This document shows, one piece after another, positions 36,801 to 48,463 of a stretch of DNA of 64,000 nucleotides (position 1 is the stretch's first letter; each line of letters starts with the position of its first letter). The translations under genes were made by a program, and so were the position numbers. The notes under the pieces are model-generated. The model had not been told where the DNA came from, searched no databases, and worked only from the letters and a program-made list of their open reading frames with translations. The stretch is from positions 2,619,984 through 2,683,983 of the forward strand of contig PTEX01000031.1 in the NCBI GenBank assembly GCA_003342815.1, given 5' to 3'. The stretch comes from Eudromia elegans (Eukaryota; Chordata; Aves; Tinamiformes; Tinamidae).

Positions 36801-39800
36801 TGTTGATAGAACTCTGGTTTCTGAAAATAGGTTAAAGTCTTAACTGTCTTTATTCATTACCCAGATATAATTGGAAGTAAAATTATCACATAAGTGAACA
36901 ATAAGCTATCAATGTACAATGTCTAATGACTGAATGGAGTCCAGTAACTGTCTGGAGAGATTTTTTTTCATACAATAAAGCATTCAGTGCCAGCGTTCAA
37001 TGTCTACGTAGATGCATACTGTTTTGGCAAATGCATAGATATTTAATGGTATATAAAAAGACTTTACATTGCTAGTTTTCTCACGGGGCAAAAGAACATT
37101 AATTTTCCAATAATCAGTCCAGCTTGGGTGCTTTGGAAGCCTCTCTGTTCTTCGCTGGATATTTTCTAATCTTTGTTTTTCCCTCACAAGATAGTCAAGA
37201 GTTAATATTGCATAACATGGTCCTTGGGGAGGAGAGGTTTGGTTTTTCTCTTTTTCTCCCTTTTCTCTGACTCCACGTCTTGGTGCTAGGTTTGTGTTAG
37301 CTCAGAAATGTGATGCCAGAGTCAGCCAGGCCGGTGGCTGTGGCACTCTCTGCATTTGCAGAGCAATTTTCCCCAGCAGGACTCTGATCTGTGATGACAC
37401 CTCTTAGGTGCTAAGACAATAACAATGATAAAAGAAACTGATCATAATGAAAAACAGTGTTCAAAAGGTCAGACTTTTCAGGAGATTTTAAACCCTGTTT
37501 TGTAGCTTAGCAGCTCTTTAGATGAAAAAAATATATCAATATCTAAGATGTGACCATGTAGGTATTTGTAACCTAGCAGCCCAACGAGAAAGTCTGAAAT
37601 GACGTTCCTGCTTTCAACTCTTATCAAATGCCTGGCCCTGTTTCACTCATGAGGCTTTGCTAAGGTTACATGTGTGAGTAGCTCCCAATACTGCAGCAGA
37701 GCCCTGTTCCTACCATGAGGTTCAGGTCGTCTACAAAGAGCCTTGGAGCAATGTGGATTTCAGACACCAAAGTGCCTCTATCGAGAAATAATAACCCTCC
37801 AAGGATACCACTTTTTTTACTTCATTTGCTAGTGATAACTTATTGTGGTAAAATAAAGCTTTCCTTTGTATTATTAATGAAAAAAAAAATCAAAATTTCT
37901 TCTGCACGAGGGAAAAAAGAGAGCGGCTGCCTTTACTTTGCTGCCATTGGGAAGCCTTGCCATTGCTTTGAAACCTTGCCCAGAACATTTTGGTGTCCAA
38001 ACTGCGTCTCCACACATGAGCCAGAAGATGACTTTGGAATTTAACTGTTCATACAGCAGAGACCAACGCAGGGCAATAAATCTGGGGGCAGAGGGTTGCC
38101 TGGGCATGGGGCAGGCTCCGGAGCAGCGCAGGGTGGACGTGGCTGTTTACTGCTGCTGATAGTGGGCACCAGAGCCACGGAGCTGCCTACTTGGAGGGGA
38201 GAAGAGGAGGTTTGAGGTTTATTTGTGGTAGACGACAACCTGCAGGGAGGAGCAAATGCAATTAATTGCATTTTTTTCTTAATTGCTGCAGAATGGCTTT
38301 GAGGGATGTCACAGTAAAGATATAATATTTTGGCCTTACCTGCTCAATGCCGAGCCAGGAAGCATGAGCAAAAGGAAAGGCAGGAGCAAGCCCATAGAAT
38401 TCAGGTATTACAGCAGAGTGGGAACTGGTCAATTCCATGCATAGGGAAAACTGGGCATTTAAGATGAATGTGAAATAGGAGTGATTTAGAAACAGTCCCT
38501 GAAGCAGCGCCCAGGCTGCAGCTCGCCGGGGCCTGGAAGCCCCATCCCAGCATGGAAAACGTGCTGTGTCTCTTAGGGGAGCGCAGCTCGTGCGGCGGCA
38601 GGGGCTCGCGTGCCCTCAGCGATGGTGCACTCGCTGTGTGTGACACGTGGGGCACCTCTGAGCTTTGGCAGGCGCTGAAACTCACCCACCTGAACGAGGT
38701 ATAATGCCAGTTAGCAAAGACAGAAAGCATCATCCTGCAGTCTCAGTGGATTCAACATTTGCTTGGAATAGAGGATCAATAGAACAGAGAATTAATACAA
38801 ATCATTTCTTAACTCACTGGTTAGTCAACAGAGCCTCTAAAGCAGCTGTCCCAGTCAGAGATAGCAGCCGGTAGCTGCCTTGTATTGCACCAAAGGCAAG
38901 TTACTCCTGGGCCTTTGCACGGCTGAAGCACAGGGCAAACGTATAGGTTAATGTGCCCATCCCCTCAAAAGCCATGTATATAATTAATAGCATCCTTTTA
39001 GCACAGAAAGCACAACAGAAGCATTTCTTCCTGCTCCAGGATTCTGAGGGCTCGTTCTGGGGTCCTGGTCCTCTGCTTGTGCTGGCATTTTCTTCAGCTG
39101 CTCCTCCCGCAGCTGCCGCAGGGCTCAGCCCAGGATGGAGCAGAGCCGGTGCTGCTCGTTTGGAGCAGAAGCGTCAGGCTGCTGCGGTGAGGGGTGGCCC
39201 TCCAGCAGCCTCGGCCTTGCAGAGACAAACCCAGCGTGCGTGCACATGAAAAACACTGATCACGGGCAGCACGTTTGCTTTGTATGTAGTGCGGGTGACC
39301 TGGAATATCGTCCATTCCTGAGTCCGTTTCCCTGCATGTAATACAGCAGTTTTAAACACTTTTTAGTCCTTTGAGTATGGATTTCTGAGCTGCGGGATCA
39401 CAATGAAGTTTTATAGCCCTTTCTTATGAAGTGTGGCATTTCTGACATTATTTGATGTGCAAGAGCAACTGCATTAGTCAAGGGCTATGCTTGAATAGTT
39501 ATCACTTTAAGCCCATGCCCTGGGAGTATTGTATTCAGTTCCCTCATTATTTCCAGCCCTGCAGGTTATACCAAGAGTTGCTATTAGTACATTACAATCA
39601 TAAAATGAAGGTAGTCACTTTCTATAAGGGTCAAGTTTACTCCTAGAAGTTGGTGATGCCCAGGCGATGCCCAGAGCTTGGCTCTGTGGTTTGGAAACCC
39701 CTGAAACCTACTCCATGAGGAGCCAACACTGCAGCTTTCATCCAACCCAGCTCCCACATCCTCCATCAGACTCCAGGGCTCCGCGGAGGGTCTCTGAGCA

Positions 39801-40636
39801 GCATCTTGGGTGCTCTTGGCACCTGGTTGCACTGGAGAGCAGCAGATTTGCATCCCCTGTTGTCGAATTCAGAGTGGCTTCTAGGCAGCCTCGATCTTCC
39901 TGGATGTCACTGGGCAGACTCAAGATCTTGAAGAAGGTAGAAAGGAAAAAGAAATGATCACGACTTTTCATAACATTTCTTCAAAACAAAATATTTTTAA
40001 GAAGAAAGATTTCCTTGATCCCACTACTGTGGATGTTACAGCAAACAAGATTATACATTACACGTATATACAGGATACACATATATATACATCCAAGGGC
40101 CTAAAGAGAAGAAACAAGGTCACCCTCCTTGCCAGAGCCACGTGCTCCCCTGGCAGGGCTTTTTGGGTACCTGCACACGTTGCACTTCCCTGTGGTGTCT
40201 TCCACTCTTTAGGTATTTTCTGCAAAAGCAGAGGGTCACTTGTGTTAAATACGTGTTTAAGAGTGTGTCTCACATCTGATCTCTGTTAAATACTGGAATG
40301 AAACCCATCATTGCAATGATACAACAGGCCTAGGTGGTGGTGCTTTTGCTTCAGAGGCGGTGGGCAGAGGTGGATTTGGATGCATTTGTTAGTTTTCTAC
40401 AGTACTCTGCAGCCTCGTTATTGTAGGTGACACCTTTCCCTATAAATAATCCCTGTTTATCTTAATGACAACCCTAACCAACACAAGGAATAGGGAGGCA
40501 TCAAAGCAGCATCTAAGACCCTTTCCCGATGATCTTAAATGATAGCAGAGGATCAGCTGACACGTATCAGAGAAGAATTTAACCAAGTATTTGCTTCGTT
40601 GCTTTTAGAGGTAGGGCAGCCCTGGAGAAGGCTCCG
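36801..40636. other. Unique DNA, no gene recognised
   Basis: No coding or RNA gene is recognised. The part from 38480 to 39280 is GC-richer, with several overlapping chance frames on both strands. A short TA/CA tract lies at about 40063-40092. Confidence 0.4.
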
Positions 40637-40829
40637 ATCTGTGGCGGGAATCCCTAAGGCAGCGGCGCTCTGCTGTCACCCTGCCCGCCCGGCAAACCGC
40701 AGCCAAGCGCATCAGAAAGAGACACGGCTCCAAAACACACACGTTCCTTCAAGCCCTCATCCCGTGGCGTGAGGCATGGCGTGAGAAGTTAAACGAAGCG
40801 TCGGGTTTACATAGCGCGGTCTACATACA

Positions 40830-40985
40830 TGGTATATGTGCGTGATAGTATATGGTACATCTCATAGTATATGGTGTGTGTGTATTTATATATATGTGTG
40901 TGTATGTGTGTGTATATATATATATATGCATCTATATATATGTGTGTGTGTGTGTGGATGGAGATATATATATAAAAATATATGA
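40830..40985. repeat. Complex (TG)n/(TA)n microsatellite
   Basis: About 150 bp of alternating TG and TA blocks, densest at 40872-40978, is broken by GCATC and GGATGGAG. Alternating purine-pyrimidine DNA of this kind can adopt Z-form, and such arrays are often length-variable. Confidence 0.95.
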
Positions 40986-41035
40986 TGCTCGAGCCCCAGG
41001 CCAGGCTTCGCCAGGCAGCATGGCATCACTAACCC

Positions 41036-41049
41036 GTTTCCATGGCAAC
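41036..41049. promoter_or_regulatory. RFX-type X-box palindrome
   Basis: GTTTCCATGGCAAC fits the palindromic X-box consensus GTTNCCATGGNAAC at every defined position. RFX family factors bind such sites in promoters of ciliary genes and in some enhancers. The site lies in CpG-rich DNA, which fits a regulatory setting. Binding is not shown by sequence alone. Confidence 0.5.
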
Positions 41050-41340
41050 GCGGGGAAAGAATTACAGCTTTAAAATTGACTGAGTGGTAGCCCCCATGAA
41101 AAAGTAAAGGGCAGCCCATATCTTTCTAAAATATAATTTAGCGCTAAGTCACCTGAACGGCATTAGCTAAAAGGATTTCAGCTGCCGGCTGGGGAAGTGA
41201 CCCATCGGGGACACGGAGCGCAGCGCTTGCCCGACGGCCGCGCGGCATCGGGAAGGGAGAAAAACCTCAGCAGAAAACCACAGAATTACGGAGGTGACGG
41301 GGAGGGAAGCGGCCTAATAGAGACCTGGCGCTTCTGCAAA

Positions 41341-42698
41341 GAAACGCGGTAATCCAGGTCCTGGGCGCCAAGCACCAGGGAGGAGAAGGGAAAAGAGGTG
41401 GGAGTCAAAGCAACCTTGGGATGAGTCAAGGGAAACCTCAATGTTCAGGCTGAAAATATGTCTGGGTGTCAGAGGAGGCGTCGAGTGTCTGCCTGCAGCC
41501 CGATCCTGGTTCTGCCCTGGGCAAGGCACCCAGAGCTGATCCTGGGGTCCCCGGCAGCATTTTGGGAAGCTTTCCAGTGAAAAAGCACCCACGGGGGGCA
41601 GCAAGACTTGAGAAGAGCTTGGAGGCTTTGGTCTAGGCGATGTTTTAGTGAAGCCCTTGGCAATCTGGGGACTGGAGGGAAAAGAAGGGTGATATGATTT
41701 GTATGTGCAGGCTGACAGGCTTTGAAATGCCAGTACTTACACAGGGAAAATCTTATTTTTTTGTGGAAGGCACATTTGGGAAAGCAGAAAACTAAGTTTA
41801 TTTGCAGACAGATGCAAACCAACAAAAGGGGAAACGCCTGGGAAATGCCCTTTACACCAGTGAGAGACTCAGCACCACGCCAGGCGCCGGGACGCAGAGG
41901 TATGGCCAGTGCAGAGGAGCACATCCATAGATGTTGGGAACGGACAGCAGAGTTAGGCACGGGTGAGAGTTTGGACATTAAACACAGTTGTCTTTTCTGT
42001 AAGTCAATGCTTTACCAAGAAATGTGGCCAATACTATTGGGGACAGCATAATGTCCCCAAATGGGAAAGTAGTCTCCCAGGGAGTGATAGGAGACGTTTC
42101 ATGGAGCTGGAACCTGCTGGGGCTTTGCTGGACGTCCAGTGCTCCTGCTCTCTTCCAATCACACGCACAAAAGAGAAGATGTTGATAAAATCCCATTGAA
42201 AAGTCTTGCTTAAAAATTAAATGTACGCAGTGACCTCAGTGTGCAGAGACGGCCACAAAAAGGTTTTATCCCTGTGTCTGGGTGAACAAGGGCTTCAATC
42301 TGCTGGCAGGTTTTTCCCAGCAGAAGCTGGTGCAGATACCGTTTTCACAAAACCCCCTGCTTTGGAGTCTTAGCAAAAGAGCTATCCTGATGCTCAGGAT
42401 TCTCAGTGTTGTTAATCCCTTTTGATGAGTTTTTCAAAAGTACCATCTCAGGTGAAAGCCTCAGTGAAAGAAAACCGTGTCTCAGGGCCGCTGGCCGTCG
42501 CTGTCGTGGGCCTGAATGCCCCTGGCACCGAGCTGCAGGGGAGCCGAAGGCCACCGTCGGGTCCCCTGCCACCAGGCTCCCTTTGCCCCCTGCTGGGAAC
42601 ACTCGCTTAAAATATCACATTAAAGTGTAGGTAGAAACAAATCACAAGTGTGCTTAATAACGTATAAAATAGCTTACTAAAATTGTCATGAAAATTTA
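41341..42698. other. Unique DNA, longest open frame of the window
   Basis: A minus-strand frame of 169 codons (41469-41978) is the longest in the window. By a rough estimate (stop about every 19 codons, six frames, 64 kb), about one run of this length is expected by chance. The translation has no recognised domain, and other frames overlap it. I do not call it a gene. Confidence 0.5.
42585..42596 (-). promoter_or_regulatory. CTCF core motif match
   Basis: The minus strand reads CCAGCAGGGGGC, an exact match to the 12-base core CCASYAGRKGGC bound by the insulator protein CTCF. The flanking bases fit less well. Occupancy cannot be judged from sequence. Confidence 0.4.
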
Positions 42699-42770
42699 AA
42701 ACCTTGGGCAAAAAATCTACACCTCTGCCATTTATACTGATGACAATGATAATGAAAAAAATAATGATGG
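42699..42770 (+). mobile_element. MIR-like SINE tail remnant
   Basis: AACCTTGGGCAAAAAATCTA is followed by ACCTCTGCCATTTATACTGA and then GACAATGATAATG. This matches, in order, the MIR-type phrase TGACCTTGGGCAAGTCACTTAACCTCTCTGTGCC, then the CAGTTT region, then GGATAATAAT. It is an old, 5'-truncated copy. Confidence 0.5.
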
Positions 42771-43629
42771 TTTAACTCACCCATCAAAAAAATTTATTCA
42801 CCTTGAGAGAGCAGAACTATGTGGGGCTGGTAGAAGATATACTTACCCTGAATTTATAAACTGCTCCTCCTATAGACAGGTGCAGAATGACGCGTTGCCT
42901 CATTGGCATTCGCTGAGCTACCGTGAGCCATTTCTGTAGCCAAGTGGAGGCAAGTTTAGCACTGAGGCAGCACTGAGTCTAAATTCCAGCCTTCTTTTCC
43001 GTGTTGGAAGAGGTAGGGTCTACGTGTGCAATCTGCATAAGGACCAAATCTGCCCAGCAAAGTGTGACATGCAGAGCGCAGCAGCAGAGCACTAAGTGAC
43101 TGTGATTGACCCTATTGCAAGTGAATTTGGACGTGTGAAATTTGGATTTTAGAGCAGAGGAACTGAGCAGGATGTGCACGACTCTCCCGCTCGCACCCTG
43201 CACCAGCCGGGAGAGCCCAGCACCTCCTGGCACCCACAGCAGCCAACTTGCACCCTGGCCACGTTCCACTATTGCAGTCCTGTTCATAACCTCTCGGGAG
43301 CGGCAGGCACAGCTCTTCTGGGTGGGCACAGCGGGAATACACCAGGCACGGAGGGAATTTCACTGTCAGGAGGAGAAGAGCGAGTGGCCTCCTGCATCCC
43401 TCGGGACGGAAACTGCCTCTCTGTTCCCTGATGAGGGATGCTGGATTTGCTCATTGCTCAGCAGCACTTCATCCCACACTAATTAGTGCAATCGGGGAGC
43501 AGTGTTTAAGCACCGCAGTGACAGATGCGTTTTGCAGAGTTTAATGACTCACTCTGGGCACAATCATCTTTTCCCATCCTCACTGGGAGCTACTGCTCAA
43601 GGAAATGTGTGTTTTCAGGGCTCATCCCA
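42771..43629. other. Unique DNA, no gene recognised
   Basis: Open frames on both strands at 42979-43486 overlap extensively and contain no recognised domain. No repeat is seen. Confidence 0.4.
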
Positions 43630-43687
43630 GGCCTGATCCAAAACCTCCCAAAGTTCAGGGGAGACTTAATTGGCTTTTGATGTGGGA
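43630..43687. repeat. Old fold-back repeat remnant
   Basis: The left end reads GGCCTGATCCAAAACC and the right end GGCTTTTGATGTGGGA, an imperfect inverted pair. They flank an AAGTTCAGGGGAGACTTAAT centre. The layout fits the palindromic amniote repeat that begins GGCCTGATCCAAAGCCCATTGAAGTC. The element is only about 58 bp and has no coding capacity. Confidence 0.45.
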
Positions 43688-45589
43688 CATAGTTGACATG
43701 TTAAAAAATAAACCCAGTTACATCCCTTGTTGTGTGGATTTTTACTTGCAGATACAGTTATGGGAGGCATAGTGTAAGAAGGTGGGCATGATATTGTTTT
43801 GAACCCTGTTTTCTCTTACAGTTAAGAGATCGTGGTTGGTTTTCCTTTCAGAATAAAGCAAGGGTTAAACCTTGCTCATGATCTGAGCTGCCCCCATCCT
43901 CTCTGCGAGAGGTCTCCAGGGCTGGTGGGCAGTGTTGAGCATCCATCTCCTACACACTGGACTATCGCTATTCTTTCCATTGGTTTTTCAAACAGCAGTT
44001 TGGACAAAACCCTTGAGTTATTCCTGGAAGCTTTGGCCGTAGTGGTGCAGCAAAGCAAGCTTTTCCCCTCCTCTTTGCAGGTGCTCCTTGTAGACACCAG
44101 CACGACTCCCACAACGCTCCTCCTGCACCTCGCACCTGCTTGCACAGAGTTGTCCCCACCAGTGAGCTTGGTTTTGCAAGAACCGTTAATCTGCTCCCTG
44201 GTCCTTAACTGCTCTTTCCTTTGCAGCCTTCCCCGCTCCAAGGAGGTGAAGCCCTTGCCGGCCAAACGAAGCCTATTGCGCACGGGCAGCGGGACGCGGC
44301 CGTGTCCATGAGCGATGCACGTGCAGAGGGATGTCACATCCACACAACTGCGTTTGCTCCGTTTGCTCAGAGGCCCCGGGCATGAAGCATCAGGGTGGCT
44401 GAGATGTATAAAATAACACGTTTAGTTTTGGGGTAATAATATGTCTTTCGAATGAGAATGGCTTATTGCTGCGAGCTGCAGAGAAGCAGGCAGTGCACTT
44501 TTTAAAGCCCAAATAGGCATTTTATGATGCAAGAGATAAATCTGTCAGTAAAGATACCCATAAGTCAGGTAAATACAGCTGTTCTGTTGCACCACAGGCT
44601 AGATATTACGAGTGCGGGGAAATTCTGCCATCGGTTAAAGGGAGCCAAGGAAAAAAAATAAAAGAAGGGAACAGAGACGTGAGGTTGTAGCAGGCAGCTC
44701 TGCCTGCACTGCTCCTTGTGCATGCCTCGTGCTTCAGAGCCTCTGCTCTTCTCAAAGGTCCTGTTGCACACGTGCAGATGCCAAAGGGGTCTGTTGCCTT
44801 GGTGTGGGTGAGACGTGCATAACACCCTAGAACTGCCATCGTCAGACTGTATTTCAGTATTTAGCATAATTTGGAACTTGAGTAATGTTATAAATATTTG
44901 CTGGTCATCGTTCTTTCTAGCAAACAAATAATAGCTAAAGTCTCCACCTCCTTTGCTCCACAAATTTTGTCTGTACTGAATGAATTCCTCCTGGGTTGTA
45001 GTTCCCGTCTGTAGCTTGAACCCAAAGATAATCGTTTAGGAAGAGCTTCAGAAAAATCCTGAGTTATGTGAGGGAAGGGAAAAATATGTTTTTCCCATAT
45101 GTTGTGATTGAAATGTTGTATTTGTGTAAGTCAAAACCAGCTGTAGCTATAAAATTTTTAACTTAGCTTGATTTATTGCCTTATTGAGGAAAGAAAAACA
45201 CATCTCAAGATGATCAGTTCAGTATCTTATGAGCTAGGATATAAATAGTAAGGTCTGGCATATGTGCACAGTTCACAAAGATCTTGAATTAGAACATCTT
45301 AGCTTGTCTGTCACGTATGGATTCAGGCATCCTAGTGGATGAAGTCTCTACTAAATGAAATACAGCTTAGCTTTTGCTCAGAAATATTAAAGTCTGCTGC
45401 CTTCCTTCGGCCTGGGTTAAGGATGTCACCAGGAACCTTAGTAGTCCGGTTTGACCCACCATCCATGGCTGGTCCTACATATGGCCCATATGTATGCAGA
45501 GCAAGTGGCAACGTGTAGCCTGAGGGCAGGCAAAAGGGACTTTAGGGATTTGTGTTGGACAATCAAGACCTTGGGTGTGCAGGTCAATA
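43688..45589. other. Unique DNA, no gene recognised
   Basis: Paired open frames on opposite strands at 43832-44343 (159 plus and 155 minus codons) are typical of GC-rich DNA with few stops; neither translation resembles a known protein. A possible upstream extension of the CR1 copy between about 45530 and 45590 is too weak to call. Confidence 0.4.
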
Positions 45590-46012
45590 GTGGATGCTGT
45601 CTACCTTGACTTTGGCAAGGCTTTTGACACTGTTGCCTGTAACAACCTCATGAGGAAGCTCAGGACATGAGGGTTAGATGAGCGGACAGTGAGGAGGATC
45701 GAGAACTGGCTGGAATGAGAGGAAAATCTAATCAATATGTGTAAGTACCTGAGGAATGATTGTAGGGAGGAGAGGGCCAAACTCTTCTTGGTGGTGGCCA
45801 GTGACAGGACAAGCAGCAGTGGGTACAAGCTGAAACCTGGGCTGTTCCATCTCCATGTAAGGGAGAACTTCTTCCCTGTGAGGGTGGCAGAGCCCTGGAA
45901 CAGGCTGCCCAGAGAGGCTGTGGAGTCTCCTTCTCTGGAGATCTTCAAAATCTGCTTGGATGCCACCCTCTCTAGGTGACCGTGCATGTGCAGGGGGGTC
46001 GCACTAGACGAG
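45590..46012 (+). mobile_element. CR1 LINE fragment with internal deletion
   Basis: The first part encodes a reverse-transcriptase segment of CR1 ORF2 (VDAVYLDFGKAFDTV, then an NNLMRKL stretch), with a stop codon after it. At about 45735 the sequence jumps to the far carboxy end (CKYLRNDCREERAKLFLV, then [18 protein letters not shown] and [13 protein letters not shown]). The region between, including the RT catalytic YADD-type motif, is missing. The copy stops inside the 3' untranslated region at GGGTCGCACTAGACGAG, without the terminal octamers. It is a dead LINE copy in the opposite orientation to the one at 34842. Confidence 0.92.
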
Positions 46013-46425
46013 TAAGGCAATCACAAGGAAAAGGCTGCGTCACCTCAGCTCATCTCTTTGCAGAGCACCTTCAGGTCCCTCGAGAGACAGGTTTATTAGT
46101 GCAGCATATGCATCTGTTTATCTGTGTCCTTAAAAACTCGTCTATTTTTCTCCAGCTATACCCATTGATCTATGAAAGGTATAATCTCTAGCTACAACTC
46201 TTGTCCTACCTGTGTCCTTAAGATCACTGACGCTACAGTTTGTTATCAGTCAAATGTGGACACAGGGATAGTGCTGGACGGAAGAGTTAGAAAGTTAGAG
46301 TCCTTGTCAGCAAGAAGGTTATACAACCAGAATTCCATCTGGTTGTATTCCAACCATCCCAACTAGAAATCTCTGGAGAGAATTCAAAAAGTGACATACT
46401 GTATTACATTAATGGTGAAATCAAT
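46013..46425. other. Unique DNA beyond the CR1 end
   Basis: No gene or repeat is recognised between the truncated CR1 end and the next fold-back remnant. Confidence 0.4.
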
Positions 46426-46475
46426 GGCCTGATACTGATTCGCAGATGCTGAGAATCCATCCCCATGCAGAGCAC
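46426..46475. repeat. Possible fold-back repeat remnant
   Basis: GGCCTGATACTGATTCGCAG followed by ATGCTGAGAATCCATCCCC resembles the amniote repeat GGCCTGATTTTCAGAGGTGCTGAGCACCCACA. The opposite arm is not clear. Confidence 0.35.
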
Positions 46476-48463
46476 TGGGTTCCGATGCCCTTTGTCACCT
46501 TATTGGCCCAAGAACTCCCTTTGCGGTTGACCTCTTGCTTCAAGTGGAGAGATTGTATGAGAAAATTTGGCTGACCTCCCCGCGGTGGTCAGGGGCCTCC
46601 GCGCTTGCAGGACCGGTCCTGGGACTTCAGTAACTGCAGCTCTGCCTAGCTGGCTTTCTGTTCTCCACCCCACGCTCTGCAGGTTTTGCTTTTGCTGGCA
46701 AAAGTTGTTTTCTCAGTGTCAAAAAACGAGCCAAAGTCTACAGTGTAAAATGATTTTTTTCACCTCTCTCACCTTTCCGTTGCAATTGGCAGGATCTGCA
46801 GGTTTCGCATTACGTGTCAAGCTGCTTCCAGAGGCTCCAAACTCCCAGACTCTTAAAAATCAATGAGCTAGGCACAGCGAGAGCTCAGGAATTTCTTGCT
46901 TCATCATGTACCATACCGCACATAATGGTGTTTTAAAGGATACAAAGGATCCCACCTATACACAAAAATACTACTCAGAATTACTGCTTTTCTCTATTTT
47001 GGAGGGCTGAGATTTTGGGAAACTTGGCAAAAGCATTAGGACAGGGTCATCAGTGCAGCAATTACCACCTAGAAGCTACTTAGGGGGAGGAGGCAGCTCT
47101 GAGAAGCCAGCCTGCCCCTAATCTTAGAGCTGTCCACAGCATTTATTGTCTTGGCTCGCGTGGACTCGTCCGAAGCATCACTTTGCAGAGGGCTCTGCAC
47201 CAGTTGTGACACTTTCCAGTCTTTCACCACCTGGCAGTGGTGAGATCTGAACAAACGTGAAAATCCTGGGAGACCCCGTTTCTGTCAGGAACCACGTTAG
47301 GCTTCAGGTGTTTGGTGGCGTGAGATCTCAGATCAGTGCCGTCCTAATGGCGTGGGATGGATTTGGGCCAGGGCTCAGTGCTGCCTTTCTCTGCAAGGCC
47401 AGAAGTACAAGCACAGAGGCTAAATGTTTCCCTGCTTAGTTGAAAAAGATGTATTATTAAGTTCCTGGGAGTCAAGAGGGAAATCCAGGGCTCTCTCTCT
47501 AGTGGCTAAGGAGCAGGCAATGCAGCAGCATTAGCTTTCCCATTGCCTCCAACATGCTTCCACGGGCAGAGCAAGGGACCCCATCACGTCCTGCACAATA
47601 AATATCACCCAAATTGAATCACAGCTGCAGGCCCATGACCATGAAAGCTGCTCCGGATTAGCAGCCTCACTTGAGATGCTGTAGAAAGAAAAGCTGAAGT
47701 CAGAGTGGAGGATTAAGATTTGAAAGCAGATGCTGACATACTGAGGTCCTTGGAAACTCTGTCTGCGAGGAAATCTACTGTATAATTAAATTTGCAGTTT
47801 CCTTAGTGGGACCATCATTTACTCCTATGAACAAAAAGATAAATTTCTCAGATATTCTGTCATGGAGGCTTCTAACGCAACGAGGCTTGACAGCCCCAAT
47901 AAGTAACTCCACAGCCCTGAGGAATAATCTCTGTGCTAGAAGTGATTCCAGGGAAGATAACCTTCCTGCAGGCAGGCGAGGAGGCCGAGCAGGAGCGGGT
48001 CGCTCTTCCCTGCTGCCTTTCCCTCACTCTTTGCAAAGGAAGGAAGCAGAATTTTCTGCATCAGGGTTTCTTTTCCCTCCGGTGCCAAATCAATCCATAG
48101 TTGGGCAGTGCTGAGGCCTGGCTGCTGGCCACCACGTACCACTGCTGCAGCTGGGAACGCAGCTCTGCAGGGCCAGAAAGGGCTCGATGAGGCCCCTTTG
48201 GCGTGGGAGCCACCGGGCTCAAACACAGTCTGAAAGCTGGAGCCGAGCTCTTGCTGCCAAGAGCAGCCAAGGCTTGGGCAAGGGGTGCATGGGGCAGCTC
48301 CATGGTCGGGTTGCTGCAAACATCAGAAATGGGGCTGCGAGCGTCGTCCAGGGCTGGTTTTCTCCTTTTGACATCTGCTTGGTAGAGTGTATACAATATT
48401 TTTATCTGCTAATTGAGTTCATATAACACAATGGAATTCTTCTAGGAAAACGACTGAACTTAC
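46476..48463. other. Unique DNA, no gene recognised
   Basis: The region is mixed in composition, with GC-rich stretches at 47940-48340 carrying chance frames on both strands. No repeat or domain is recognised. Confidence 0.4.

Larger units (their letters stand above)
40637..41340. promoter_or_regulatory. CpG-elevated region, candidate promoter or enhancer
   Basis: Two CpG-dense stretches (roughly 40637-40825 and 41156-41340, each with about 15-19 CpG by eye) flank a TG/TA microsatellite. Much of the surrounding DNA is CpG-poor. An exact RFX X-box palindrome lies between them (41036-41049). No exon, TATA box or downstream open frame was recognised, so direction and target are unknown. Enhancer or non-coding RNA promoter are the main options. 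Confidence 0.4.

Noticed and set aside
41469-41978. Longest open frame, 169 codons, minus strand
   Set aside because: About one frame of this length is expected by chance in 64 kb over six frames. It has no recognised domain, and other frames overlap it.
43832-44343. Open frames of 159 and 155 codons on opposite strands
   Set aside because: They are mirror frames in GC-rich DNA with few stops. Neither translation resembles a protein family.
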